NCBI RefSeq assembly: GCF_016745275.1
Contig: NZ_JADOEP010000011.1
Span: 58,982 to 122,981, forward strand
Direction of reading: 5' to 3'
DNA from: Enterococcus sp. BWB1-3
Lineage (GTDB): Bacteria; Bacillota; Bacilli; Lactobacillales; Enterococcaceae
Length of the DNA: 64,000 bases
Under the pieces are notes generated by a model that saw nothing but the letters and a program-made list of their open reading frames with translations, was not told the DNA's origin and ran no database searches. This document shows positions 1 through 8,755 of the stretch, in pieces (within the stretch, counting starts at the first letter, position 1; each line of letters starts with the position of its first letter). A program made the translations under genes and the position numbers.

Positions 1-487
1 TGGATTCTTAATTAAGATTTCCATAGCAGTCATTATTTCAGCAATCCCGGATTTATCGTCAGCACCTAACAAAGTTGTCCCATCTGTCGTAATAAGTGTC
101 TGTCCGGCATAATTTTTTAAGTTCGGAAAATCATTCGTATTTAGCGTGTATTTCCCTTCAGCATCTAATTTAATGGTCGATTTTCCATCATAATTTTCAA
201 CAATCTGAGGATTTACATTTTCTGCATTAAAATCAGCAGTATCCATATGTGCAATAAAACCAATTGTACGCACGTCTTTGTCTGTATTTCCCGGCAGCGT
301 GGCTATCACAAAACCATTATCCTCATTATAAAAAACCTCTGACATTCCCAGTTCTTCCAGTTCCTTTTTCAGTGTGCGGGCAAAAGCAACCTGAGTCTCT
401 GTTGAAGGGGTCGTTTTACTCAGCGGATTTGACCGTGTTTCAGTCTTTACATAGCGTAAAAAACGAGGTAATAAATTTTCGTACATT
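1..487 (-). CDS. pepT: Peptidase T (tripeptidase), N-terminal part
   Basis: Partial gene: the ATG is at 487 and the reading frame runs off the left window edge after about 162 codons; the family is about 410 aa. PepT is a cytoplasmic zinc aminopeptidase of family M20 that removes the N-terminal residue of tripeptides. The translation shows the M20 metal-site segment [17 protein letters not shown] and, near the edge, [15 protein letters not shown], where the Asp pair belongs to the dinuclear zinc site. A Shine-Dalgarno AGGAG lies 8 bases upstream of ATG 487. An in-frame ATG at 493 is too close to it. The gene follows the NIF3-family gene by about 10 bases and is probably co-transcribed with it. 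The C-terminal half cannot be assessed. Confidence 0.93.
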
Positions 488-497
488 CTCATTACTC

Positions 498-1616
498 CTA
501 TCTAAGTTTAAATGGATTTGTATTTACTTCTGATTGAATAAATGTTACTTCCCAAGTATAGTCTTTTTTCCACTGATTGAACAGTTTGACCAACTCAGGC
601 ATACACAATTCTTCGATGTGGTGCCCCGGATCAATAACTGTGAGTCCTTCTTCTTCCATGTCATGAGCAGTATGATAATAGACATCTCCTGTGATGTAAA
701 CATCAGCGCCCTTATTTAAGGCCTCCCGGTAAAACTTTTCTCCGCTGCCGCCGCAGATCGCCACTTTTTTGATCTTCTTCTCCTCGTCCTTTGTAATCAG
801 CCGAAGTCCTTCCACACCAAACTTATTTTTCACCAATTTTATAAATTCTGTCAGAGTCACTGCTTCATTCAGTTCTCCAATCCGCCCTAGTCCATATTCT
901 TTTTTTAGGTTGCTAATAGTATAAACATCAAACGCTGGTTCTTCATATGGATGAACAGAATACATTGCATTGAGGACAGCTGTTTCCAGTGTTTCAGGAA
1001 AAATCACTTCAATTTTGGCTTCCTGAACGCTTTCTTCCTGATTCAGCCGACCAATTGACGGACTTGCTCCTTCAACTGGCGTAAAGCGTCCTGTTCCAAT
1101 AATTGAATAACTGGTATTACGATAATCCCCCTGAGTACCTGCTCCCGCTTCCCCCAATGCCGCTCTCATTTCTGCTGCCTGCTCCACCGGAACAAAGACT
1201 GCCAGCTTTTTATAGGGAACGGTATGTGTTTTTGCCAGGTAGACAGTGTTCTCAATTCCAAGCAATTCGCAAAACCAGTCGTTCAATCCATTTTCAACAA
1301 TATCTAGATTCGTATGGGCTGCAAATACTGCAATATCATGCTTTAAAAGATCTGCATACATCTTCGTTTGCGGCTGATCCAAGTCTAATCTTTTAGCCGG
1401 TCGAAAAATTGGCGGATGTTTGGCAATAATTAAATCCACTTTTTTTTCAATTGCTTCTACCACGACTTCAGGACGCACATCCAGTGTGACCATCACTGTA
1501 TTCAGTTCCTTGTTAGTTGTGCCGATATGCAATCCTACGGGGTCTCCTTCTTCGGCCAGCCATTGAGGACAGTAAGCTTCAAATTTTTCGAAAAATTGTT
1601 TCCCGGACAAACTCAT
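498..1616 (-). CDS. NIF3/YqfO-family dinuclear-metal protein (DUF34)
   Basis: 372-aa cytoplasmic protein of the NIF3 (DUF34) family, often annotated as GTP cyclohydrolase I type 2 homologue. Metal-site segments are visible: IIAKHPPIF near residues 64-72, FAAHTNLD near 98-105, and GHHIEE near the C-terminus. The length fits the Gram-positive form, which carries an inserted PII-like domain between the two NIF3 halves (about residues 130-235, ending in [10 protein letters not shown]). The biochemical role of the family is unsettled. The gene starts one base after the trmK stop, with AGGAGG in the end of trmK as ribosome-binding site. The trmK-nif3 pair is a conserved Firmicute arrangement and pepT follows downstream. 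Family certain; function not. Confidence 0.92.
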   Translation of the reverse strand: MSLSGKQFFEKFEAYCPQWLAEEGDPVGLHIGTTNKELNTVMVTLDVRPEVVVEAIEKKVDLIIAKHPPIFRPAKRLDLDQPQTKMYADLLKHDIAVFAAHTNLDIVENGLNDWFCELLGIENTVYLAKTHTVPYKKLAVFVPVEQAAEMRAALGEAGAGTQGDYRNTSYSIIGTGRFTPVEGASPSIGRLNQEESVQEAKIEVIFPETLETAVLNAMYSVHPYEEPAFDVYTISNLKKEYGLGRIGELNEAVTLTEFIKLVKNKFGVEGLRLITKDEEKKIKKVAICGGSGEKFYREALNKGADVYITGDVYYHTAHDMEEEGLTVIDPGHHIEELCMPELVKLFNQWKKDYTWEVTFIQSEVNTNPFKLR

Positions 1617-1617
1617 T

Positions 1618-2316
1618 CTAAAGAACCTCCTCGATTTTTCTGATTTCTGATTCTATTTTTTTTATTTTTTCCGATTGATCTGCGGCTGACCTTTTTAGCT
1701 GTTCAACCACATTCTGCCGCTGTTTCAATTCCCGCTGCCATTTCTTCCGGAAAGCATCTCCTTTTTTAGTGATAAGAACAGGGCCAAACAACAATTCTGC
1801 TTCTGTATATTGAACAGTTCTCACTTCTCGTTTTGCACAGATAATCTCATAAATTTTTTGATTTTCTTCAAGGATAGCCTCTTCCAAAATGGTATATCCG
1901 CGCTGCTGCAGCCAGACGCGCAGTTCTCTTTCTCCAATGTTAGGTTGAAGAATCAGCAATTCACTGCCATTTATCCGTTTTGCGTTCCATCCCCGCTCCA
2001 GAATATCTCTGATGAGTACTCCGCCCATTCCACAAATTGAAACAGCATCAATTTTATCCTGCTCTTCAACCGCGTCCAAGCCATCAGCAAGACGGACCAC
2101 TATTTTGTTCTCAAGCCCGCTTTTCCGAACTTGCTTTACAGCTGATGCATACGGTCCTCTGACCACTTCACCTGCTACAGCAAATTTTATTTTCCCCTGA
2201 AGCATCAGTGAAACAGGCAGATAGGCATGATCTGAACCGATATCAGCCAAGCGACTTCCAGTAGGAACAAAGGCTCCTACTTGGTTCAAACGTTTTGATA
2301 ATTGATTTTCATTCAT
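1618..2316 (-). CDS. trmK: tRNA (adenine(22)-N1)-methyltransferase TrmK
   Basis: 232-aa S-adenosylmethionine-dependent methyltransferase that makes m1A at position 22 of tRNA. The N-terminal Rossmann part shows the SAM-binding motif ADIGSDHAYLPV (about residues 24-35), followed by a second motif DAVSICGMGGVLI and the NPPY-like substitute LILQPN. The C-terminal 60 residues are a Lys/Glu/Gln-rich helical extension, as in TrmK, where a coiled coil contributes to tRNA binding. ATG 2316 has GGAGG 9 bases upstream. The stop lies next to the NIF3-family start, so translation is probably coupled. rpoD, often just upstream in Bacilli, is not here. Confidence 0.92.
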   Translation of the reverse strand: MNENQLSKRLNQVGAFVPTGSRLADIGSDHAYLPVSLMLQGKIKFAVAGEVVRGPYASAVKQVRKSGLENKIVVRLADGLDAVEEQDKIDAVSICGMGGVLIRDILERGWNAKRINGSELLILQPNIGERELRVWLQQRGYTILEEAILEENQKIYEIICAKREVRTVQYTEAELLFGPVLITKKGDAFRKKWQRELKQRQNVVEQLKRSAADQSEKIKKIESEIRKIEEVL

Positions 2317-2762
2317 CTCTCAATTCCTCCATTAGACATTATAACATAAGAGAATTATTCTAAAAAATTTCAGCAGCAGGAAAATAACTTATTTGGTTTA
2401 TTCCATTGCTTGATTTTCACTCCTGTTCCATTCAGGGAAAATAACAAGATACGCAGCAGAGAAAGGCGAACAGTCAGCTCTATTTTTCTATGTTTTCCAG
2501 AGTGAAACCGTTACACCTTTGTCCTCTCCTTTTTGAGTAAAGCCATTTCCATCTCGAATCTGGGTTAAAAAAAGCAGTCATTGAAAAGCAAACTGCTGTT
2601 CAATGACCACTCCCGAAATTCTATTTGTCAGACCTGTTTTATACGAAAGCTTATCAATAGCTTTCATTATTCAGATTGAACGAATAGTATGAGCTCACAA
2701 ATGTTTGACAAAGGTCCGAACGCTCTTCGTCGTTCAGTTTTAATCAACTCTTTTTCTAATTC
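2317..2762. other. Intergenic region between alaS and trmK
   Basis: 446 bases without a convincing gene. It contains the alaS-side terminator described separately and presumably the trmK promoter. A second inverted repeat, GAACG...CGTTC, lies near 2718-2736 but has no T-tract on either strand. No other structure was recognised. Confidence 0.5.
2567..2607 (-). terminator. Intrinsic terminator after alaS
   Basis: Read on the minus strand, arms 2607-2599 and 2585-2577 form a perfect 9-bp stem (GTCATTGAA with TTCAATGAC). Further pairing is possible inside the loop, and TGC plus seven T follow (2573-2567). It lies about 155 bases after the alaS stop. The stem is not very GC-rich, so efficiency is uncertain. 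Confidence 0.65.
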
Positions 2763-5402
2763 CTATTTTTCCAACCAGCTTTTCACTTCAGCCAAGGCTT
2801 CTTCAATCCCGGCAGGATTCTTACCGCCCGCTTGAGCCATATCAGGACGACCGCCTCCGCCTCCGCCGACTTTCGGAGCAATTGCTTTGATCAGCTCTCC
2901 TGCTTTCAAGCCCTTATCATTTGCTGTTTTAGACATTGCCGACAATAAACTCACCTTGTCACCTTGAGCAGTGGCTAAAACTAATACATCTGAAAGTTCC
3001 TTCTGCTTCCATTGGTCAGCAAGCTGACGCAACTGATTCATATCCTTAACAGTCACTTTTGCTGCGATATACGTATAGCCATTCGCTTCTTTCACTTCTT
3101 TGAACACATCGCCTGCCTGTTGATTTGCCAGCTTGCCTGCCAACTGTTCATTTTCTTTTTGAAGCTCACGCAGTAGCTGCTGCAGTTGTTCTGTCTTGGA
3201 GACAACATCCTTCAATTGTGGTGATTTTACAATTCCGGCAATTGTTTTCAACTGCTGTTCTTCTCCATGCATTAACTCGTAGGCTTCCTTACTCGTAACA
3301 GCCTCAATTCTTCTCACTCCAGCACCGATACCTGACTCAGAAACAATTTTAAAGATACCGATATCCTCTGTATTGCTTACATGCGTTCCGCCGCAAAGCT
3401 CAATGGAGTAACCGCCGATATTAACCACACGAACTTCTTTTCCATATTTTTCACCAAACAATGCCATTGCACCCATGTTTTTCGCTGTATCAATATCTGT
3501 TTCAATTGTTGTAACCAGAATTGCTTCCCAGATTTTTTCATTAACAATGGCTTCCATTTGAATCAGTTCTTCTGGAGTCACTTGTCCAAAATGTGTAAAG
3601 TCAAAGCGTAAATGTCCCGGCGCAACCAACGAGCCTGCCTGATTTGCATGATCGCCTAAAATATCCTTCAATGCACGATGCAGCAAGTGTGTTGCTGTAT
3701 GATTTTTTAAAATGCGGTTGCGTTTATTTGTATCAACCTTCAATTGATACACAACACCTTCACTCAGTTTCCCTGTAATCTCAACTGTATGCAGAAATTG
3801 TCCGTTTGGTGCTTTGAGAACCTTCGTTACGTGAGCAACCACTTCGCCGCTTTGATTATTAATCGTACCCTGGTCAGCAACCTGTCCACCCATCTCAGCA
3901 TAAAATGGTGTTTCAGCAAAAATCAACTGTGCTGTCCCTTCACTCATTTCATCAACAATATTTTCGCCGTCCAAAATAATCAGCAATTCTGAGTTTGCTT
4001 CAAGTTCAGTATAACCGACAAAAGTGCTTTTCACTTTAATATCAGTCAACACAGCTGACTGCACACCCATGGACGCTTCTGTATTTCTTGCAGCGCGTGC
4101 ACGCTCCCGCTGCATGTCCATTTCTTTCTCAAAACCGGAGTGATCAACTTTCAGTCCTTCATCTTCTGCCACTTCCTCTGTCAGTTCAACTGGGAAGCCA
4201 TAGGTATCATACAGTTTGAAAATGTCTTTACCGCTCAATGTGTCTTCTTTAGAATCCTTAACAGATGCAATCAGCTCATTAAGAATTTCCAGTCCTTCAT
4301 TAATCGTTTCATGGAATCGTTCTTCTTCAGTCCGTACTACTTTTTCAATAAAGTCTTTCTGTTGAAGAACTTCCGGATAGTAGCTGACCATAATTTCACC
4401 GACAACCGGTACCAATTTGTAAAGGAACGCTTCATTAATCCCTAATTTCTTCCCATGCATCACTGCTCGACGAAGCAAGCGTCTTAAAACATAGCCCCTT
4501 CCCTCATTTGATGGAAGTGCACCATCTCCGATAGCAAATGACAAAGCACGAATATGATCGGCGATGACTTTAAACGAAATATCAGTCTGAGGATTTTCTC
4601 CATATTTTGCTAAGCTGCTTAATTTTTCAACTGCACGAATAATCGGCATAAATAAATCAGTTTCAAAGTTTGTCGGAGCATCCTGAATAATGGAGACCAT
4701 TCGTTCCAGTCCCATCCCCGTATCAATATTTTTATGAGGAAGCGGATCGTAAGACCCGTCTGCCTGATGATTAAACTCAGAAAAGACTAAATTCCAAATT
4801 TCCAGATAACGCTCATTTTCTCCTCCCGGATAGTTCTCAGGATCATCTTCGGCAACATCTAAAAATGCTTCGCCACGGTCATAAAAGATCTCTGAATCTG
4901 GACCGCATGGACCTGCACCGATATCCCAGAAGTTATCCTCCACATCCACAATATGGTCTGCTGACAATCCTACTTCCTCTGCCCAAATTCTTTTTGCTTC
5001 TGTATCTTTTGGATAGACAGTGACATACAGCTTATCCGGATCAAAACCAATCCAATCAGGAGAAGTCAAAAACTCCCACGCCCAAAGAATCGCTTCTTTT
5101 TTAAAATAGTCGCCAATGGAGAAGTTGCCCATCATTTCAAACATAGTATGGTGGCGAGCTGTTTTTCCAACATTTTCAATATCATTAGTACGGATTGATT
5201 TTTGTGCATTGGTAATTCTCGGATTTTCGGGAACAACCGATCCGTCAAAATATTTTTTTAAGGTTGCTACCCCTGAATTAATCCAAAGTAGTGTGGGGTC
5301 ATTAACCGGCACAAGTGAAGCACTTGGTTCAATAGAATGACCTTTTGATTTAAAAAAGTCCAAATACATCTGGCGGACTTGACTGCTTGATAACTTTTTC
5401 AT
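2763..5402 (-). CDS. alaS: Alanyl-tRNA synthetase
   Basis: 879-aa class II synthetase that charges tRNA-Ala, full family length. The catalytic core is N-terminal (begins [18 protein letters not shown]; class II segments RFTN-like [15 protein letters not shown] and the GMGLERM motif 3 region). The editing domain carries the zinc/water ligands HTATHLLH and CGGTH, which clear Ser- and Gly-tRNA-Ala. The C-terminal C-Ala domain ends with the Gly-rich [18 protein letters not shown] 5402 has AGGAA 8 bases upstream. The gene stands alone behind a T-box leader and a near-consensus promoter, so it is induced when uncharged tRNA-Ala accumulates. Confidence 0.98.
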   Translation of the reverse strand: MKKLSSSQVRQMYLDFFKSKGHSIEPSASLVPVNDPTLLWINSGVATLKKYFDGSVVPENPRITNAQKSIRTNDIENVGKTARHHTMFEMMGNFSIGDYFKKEAILWAWEFLTSPDWIGFDPDKLYVTVYPKDTEAKRIWAEEVGLSADHIVDVEDNFWDIGAGPCGPDSEIFYDRGEAFLDVAEDDPENYPGGENERYLEIWNLVFSEFNHQADGSYDPLPHKNIDTGMGLERMVSIIQDAPTNFETDLFMPIIRAVEKLSSLAKYGENPQTDISFKVIADHIRALSFAIGDGALPSNEGRGYVLRRLLRRAVMHGKKLGINEAFLYKLVPVVGEIMVSYYPEVLQQKDFIEKVVRTEEERFHETINEGLEILNELIASVKDSKEDTLSGKDIFKLYDTYGFPVELTEEVAEDEGLKVDHSGFEKEMDMQRERARAARNTEASMGVQSAVLTDIKVKSTFVGYTELEANSELLIILDGENIVDEMSEGTAQLIFAETPFYAEMGGQVADQGTINNQSGEVVAHVTKVLKAPNGQFLHTVEITGKLSEGVVYQLKVDTNKRNRILKNHTATHLLHRALKDILGDHANQAGSLVAPGHLRFDFTHFGQVTPEELIQMEAIVNEKIWEAILVTTIETDIDTAKNMGAMALFGEKYGKEVRVVNIGGYSIELCGGTHVSNTEDIGIFKIVSESGIGAGVRRIEAVTSKEAYELMHGEEQQLKTIAGIVKSPQLKDVVSKTEQLQQLLRELQKENEQLAGKLANQQAGDVFKEVKEANGYTYIAAKVTVKDMNQLRQLADQWKQKELSDVLVLATAQGDKVSLLSAMSKTANDKGLKAGELIKAIAPKVGGGGGGRPDMAQAGGKNPAGIEEALAEVKSWLEK

Positions 5403-5580
5403 CGTTCTATTCCTGCTTTCTTAATAAAGTTTTTCTTGTCTAACAAAGAGCTCTGGAAAACTTAATCTTACAGATACTATATAAAGCGACAAACAACTGG
5501 ATCTTTGCTGAAACAGTCTGACAGCTGCTAATGATAGTCTGCATTTTATATGCTGGAGGTACTCCCCCTTGTCTGAGCAC

Positions 5581-5797
5581 ACAAAAACACCATTGCAGTC
5601 AAGGACGAAATCTTCGCGGTACCACCTTGATTGCAATGATGCTGATCATTACCTCTTAAGCTCTGTAACGCAGAGTGGCGCCGATATTTCTACCGGTGTA
5701 ACTAAAGAGAGCCGATTTAATCATATGTTGTTCTTTTCTCAGCTGTAAAGAACTTTCTGTAAACATAGAGAACTAAAAAGATATTCTTTAGATTTCT
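5581..5797 (-). promoter_or_regulatory. T-box riboswitch leader of alaS
   Basis: The T-box core AAGGTGGTACCGCG is at 5628-5615 on the minus strand. Its UGGU anti-acceptor would pair with the ACCA end of tRNA-Ala. The terminator is a 14-bp stem with one mismatch (arms 5638-5625 and 5604-5591) that includes the start of the T-box and is followed by TTTTT at 5587-5583. Stem III is CTCTG...CAGAG just 5' of it. Stem I closes through CTAAAGA (5791-5785) and TCTTTAG (5708-5702). A GCT triplet at 5712-5710 on the 3' side is a plausible alanine specifier. The specifier assignment is inference; the T-box call is not. Confidence 0.93.
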
Positions 5798-5803
5798 TCT
5801 CAA

Positions 5804-5832
5804 AGTATAAGGAAAATCGCCTTAAAAGTCAA
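5804..5832 (-). promoter_or_regulatory. Sigma-A type promoter of the alaS leader
   Basis: Minus-strand -35 TTGACT (5832-5827), a 17-base spacer and -10 TATACT (5809-5804). Predicted transcription start is near 5797, giving a leader of about 395 bases with the T-box. Confidence 0.85.
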
Positions 5833-5884
5833 CTGCCAGTCTTGAGCAAGACAGGAAATTGTTCAAGCTAGCCTTAAAATTGTT

Positions 5885-6988
5885 CTATTGATAATCAACC
5901 AGTATAGCTTTCCTGTACAAATACATATCCGGACTTAAAATCTGTTCCGCAGAAATGGTATGTTCGGACTGATAATACGTGGATAATGGCAGCATATTTT
6001 CAATCAATGATTGCTTCGGCCGCTGCCGCTCCAATTTTACAGAGCTGCTCTCTCGAGTCAGCTCATATCTGTTCATATGACTGTCAACAATCAATCCAAA
6101 CATATTGGGCCCGTTAATTTTCTCCAGAATATGCTGTCCAGATGAATTAGGATAGATTTTCAATTCATTTCCCCACCGAAACAAGCGTCTTGTTCCCGCA
6201 CCCGCCGCGAACTCCCAATGATCTTCTGATAGCAGCTCAAAGCCTTTTTGAGCGATTCGTTTCTTTAATCCAGCATGCGTACAATCCTGAGAAGAATAAA
6301 CAAGATAAGAATCTGTTGTCGGCACGAACTCTAGATAATAGCAGTTCTTTTTATGCAGCGTTTTTGGAAATTCCCAGAATATGCTTTCCTGAGCAGATAA
6401 AGGTGGAAATAGTATGGTCTTAATTTCTTCTTCAAACTGTAAAAAGGTACCGACTTCTCCTCTGAACGTTCCAGTTACTGTATCAAGAATACCAAGAATT
6501 GATGTGCCGGCAGGCAACGCATATTTCTGAACGAGCATCGGTGCAATTTTTCTTTTTCTGAGTTCACTTGTATGATCATTAATATACAAACTGATTCCTT
6601 CCAGAGTCGAAAAATCATAGGAATCTTCCACATTTAACCAATCAGCCGCTTCATCAATTTCTTGCCGGCTCAACATTGCTTTATATGTTTGATTCTCAAT
6701 TTCAGCAGAATCAACATTTACCAGTTCGTGACTGCGAAGTCCTTCCACTCCAAGATCCCAGCCCAGGATAGCCTCCCGATTTCCCGGTATAAAAACAAAT
6801 GTTTCGCCATCCAGTTCCAATTCGAAGGTTCGGCATTTTATTCCATAAAGCTCAAAATTTTTCAAACGAATATCTGTAATTTCTATATTTGGATCAACGT
6901 AATAAAGAAGAAGCTGTTGAAAGACTGTTTTCTTCACACTGTCAGACAGCTGTTTCCAGTTCACCCAGTCTAATTGTTCCATGAACAC
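5885..6988 (-). CDS. Uncharacterised protein with an FGE/SUMF1-like C-terminal half
   Basis: 367 aa, no signal peptide or membrane segment. Not matched to a named family with confidence. The C-terminal third contains HWEFAAGAGTRRLFRWGNEL (about residues 250-270), then NGPNMFGLIVDSHMNRYELT. This follows the EWEYAARGG...FPWGNE...PNxFGLYDMxGNVWEWT pattern of formylglycine-generating enzyme-like domains. The N-terminal FVFIPGNREAILGWD resembles the FGE FxxIPGGxFxxG start. The signature Cys residues of true FGE are not seen at the expected place, so sulfatase maturation is unlikely; a binding or scaffold role is possible. A GTG start at 6988 is supported by GAGGAGG 9 bases upstream; an in-frame ATG two codons later is too far. 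It is monocistronic, divergent from the GNAT gene. Confidence 0.6.
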   Translation of the reverse strand: MFMEQLDWVNWKQLSDSVKKTVFQQLLLYYVDPNIEITDIRLKNFELYGIKCRTFELELDGETFVFIPGNREAILGWDLGVEGLRSHELVNVDSAEIENQTYKAMLSRQEIDEAADWLNVEDSYDFSTLEGISLYINDHTSELRKRKIAPMLVQKYALPAGTSILGILDTVTGTFRGEVGTFLQFEEEIKTILFPPLSAQESIFWEFPKTLHKKNCYYLEFVPTTDSYLVYSSQDCTHAGLKKRIAQKGFELLSEDHWEFAAGAGTRRLFRWGNELKIYPNSSGQHILEKINGPNMFGLIVDSHMNRYELTRESSSVKLERQRPKQSLIENMLPLSTYYQSEHTISAEQILSPDMYLYRKAILVDYQ

Positions 6989-7082
6989 TGCTGAGAACCT
7001 CCTCGTAATTTTTTAATATTTCTGTTATGATAAGTATACCACTGAATCACATTTTATTTATCATAAAACATGGAGGAAAACT

Positions 7083-7523
7083 ATGAAACTACATTTTGGA
7101 AATGAACGTTGGAATCAGGCAGCAGCTTTTGCACTCCGCTATGAGGTATTCGTAAAAGAACAGCACATCTCTGTACAGGAAGAATTTGACAGCCTGGATA
7201 CACCTGATCGTAAGTACTTCGTATTATACGATGGAAAAGAAGCAGTCGGAACTGTTCGTTATGAAAAAGCAGAAGATGAAATTATTCAGCCCGATCGCTT
7301 GTGTGTGGAAGAAAATAACAGAAGAAAAGGCATTGGAACAAAACTAATGAATGCTCTTGAAGAAAAAGCAGTCAAAGACGGCTGCACGACCTCTACTTTA
7401 TCGGCTGAAATAAGCGTTGTGCCATTTTATGAAAAACTTGGCTATACCAAACAATCAGGCACGTTTTTGGAAGATAATATCCTGTGTGTAAAAATGTCTA
7501 AAGAACTACCTGTTGAAGAGTAA
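7083..7523 (+). CDS. GNAT-family N-acetyltransferase
   Basis: 146-aa GCN5-related acetyltransferase. The acetyl-CoA binding motif A is seen as RLCVEENNRRKGIGTKLMNALE (key residues R-R-K-G-I-G, about residues 78-98). The C-terminal VVPFYEKLGYTKQSG is the usual motif B. The N-terminal FALRYEVFVKEQHISVQEEFD is typical of the ElaA/YjcF-like group of GNATs with unassigned substrate. ATG 7083 has GGAGG 7 bases upstream. It is divergent from the FGE-like gene, and about 300 bases of untranslated DNA separate it from its likely terminator. Confidence 0.85.
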   Translation: MKLHFGNERWNQAAAFALRYEVFVKEQHISVQEEFDSLDTPDRKYFVLYDGKEAVGTVRYEKAEDEIIQPDRLCVEENNRRKGIGTKLMNALEEKAVKDGCTTSTLSAEISVVPFYEKLGYTKQSGTFLEDNILCVKMSKELPVEE

Positions 7524-7820
7524 AAGCAAAAAATGAATACATAGGGGTATTTTCTAAAAGCATGCGATACAAACGTCTTTTGTACTTACCTTCTAAAAAT
7601 TCTATAGAAGAATACTGCCAACATAGCTTTTCATCAAGACTTCTTTTTGTCTATGACAACTTGTCCGATGCAGAAAATGTATGAAAAGTAACAGTTATGT
7701 TTAATTACTTTTAAACAACCAATAGAAAAAAACTACACCAAAAGTATCCTCTAAATACAATATGGTACTTATACATCTGTTTTGTATAGGCTAAACTGTT
7801 TGTTTTATTAGCCATTTTTT

Positions 7821-7882
7821 GCCCTTCTAATCGTTATTAAATATGGTCTGAACAACTTATTTTAACGATTAGAAGGGCTTTT
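7821..7882 (+). terminator. Long perfect stem-loop, probable terminator of the GNAT gene
   Basis: A 15-bp perfect stem (7821-7835 with 7864-7878; arm GCCCTTCTAATCGTT) around a 28-base loop, followed on the plus strand by TTTT. The large loop and short T-tract make termination plausible, not certain. Confidence 0.5.
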
Positions 7883-7937
7883 GGGGATAACCTCTTGTCT
7901 CCCACCCGCATAGCAGGTGGATAGTTGCTTTATCCAA

Positions 7938-7988
7938 AAACACCAATGAAATGAACCCTTTTTTGGGCAAGCATTCCATTGGTGTTTT
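7938..7988. terminator. Bidirectional terminator between the GNAT gene and rbfA
   Basis: An 11-bp stem AAACACCAATG / CATTGGTGTTT (7938-7948 and 7977-7987) with an inner CCC...GGG. It is flanked by T-rich sequence when read from either strand, which fits its place between convergent transcription units. Confidence 0.65.
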
Positions 7989-8033
7989 ACTATAAGTTTG
8001 GGAAAGAATAAAGTTTCAAACTCTCTTCATATC

Positions 8034-8364
8034 TAACCCTGAATAAACGGCGGTACAAAAGCAAAAATTCTTTTTGCGACGAGTAACCGCAAGAGCAGCT
8101 CCTTTAGAATTAAGCCGAACTATCCTGAAAATAGGAGACGCTCCAGGTCCTTCACCGAGTAGGTAACAGGACGTCATCTACTCTGCTAAAGCAATCCTAG
8201 TGAAGCCTGTCAACTCTCGTATGTTTCATACGTAGAAGTTGAGGTGATCGAAGCGCAGCGTAGTGTATCAATTCTCAGCTATTTATTTTATGACTAGTGT
8301 TCCTTGACTAGTTTCGGATATTCCTTCTTGATTCTCGGAGCTGATCGCTTTTGGCCCGACCTCC
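8034..8364. repeat. EFAR-like modular intergenic repeat, copy E
   Basis: Shares modules with copy D at 24237-24932. The CAGCTATT..TTCGGAT.TTCCTTCTTG stretch (8276-8330) aligns with 24760-24815. GCGACGAGTAACCGC (near 8078-8092) is the reverse complement of a segment at 24893-24907. The CCCTGAATAAACGG start matches the CCGAATAAACGG of the other copies. It contains its own hairpins, for example CGTATG/CATACG near 8218-8233 and GAGTAG/CTACTC. It ends GCCCGACCTCC, directly against the rbfA stop, so it forms the 3' untranslated region of the nusA operon. Confidence 0.7.
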
Positions 8365-8368
8365 TTTT

Positions 8369-8719
8369 TTAGTCATCCTGATTCAGTTTGCGAATCAGCT
8401 CGTCAATATGATTTCCGTATTCAACAGACTCATCTTTTTCAAAAATCAGCTCAGGCGTCTTGTATAAGCTCAGACGTTGCCCTAATTCCTTGCGAATCAA
8501 CCCTTTTGCTTTATCCAATCCTTCCTGTGCCTTTGTCTGATCAGATGCCAGGCCAGACAGCAGGCTGTAATAAATCGTTGCCTGCTGCAAATCTCCTGTC
8601 ACACGAACATCAGTAATCGTAATCCCCTGAACTCTGGGGTCTCTGACACGTTTTCTCAGGATATCATTGATTTCTCTTAATATTTCCTGTCCGACACGTC
8701 GGTCACGATAATTTGCCAT
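8369..8719 (-). CDS. rbfA: 30S ribosome-binding factor A
   Basis: 116 aa, the usual length of RbfA, a KH-fold protein that binds pre-30S subunits during late 16S rRNA maturation and is important in cold growth. Typical start [19 protein letters not shown], the conserved [22 protein letters not shown] (key residues R-D-P-R and VTxDL) and the [13 protein letters not shown] region are all present. ATG 8719 has GGGAGAAG about 9 bases upstream. It is the last gene of the rimP-nusA-infB operon, 36 bases after infB; truB, a common next gene, is absent. Confidence 0.95.
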   Translation of the reverse strand: MANYRDRRVGQEILREINDILRKRVRDPRVQGITITDVRVTGDLQQATIYYSLLSGLASDQTKAQEGLDKAKGLIRKELGQRLSLYKTPELIFEKDESVEYGNHIDELIRKLNQDD

Positions 8720-8755
8720 GTTCTTTCTTCTCCCTTCATTCTGGAGCAGAATAGA

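Larger units (their letters stand above)
7524..8033. other. Intergenic region with stacked stem-loops
   Basis: No gene seen. The first 300 bases are AT-rich and featureless. After that come three consecutive inverted repeats: 7821-7878, 7885-7935 (GGATAA...TTATCC enclosing CCACC...GGTGG) and 7938-7987. The first and third are listed as terminators. The nested middle hairpin is unexplained. Confidence 0.5.

Noticed and set aside
5421..5636. 71-codon minus-strand open frame upstream of alaS
   Set aside because: It spans the T-box terminator; no ribosome-binding site and explained by the riboswitch.
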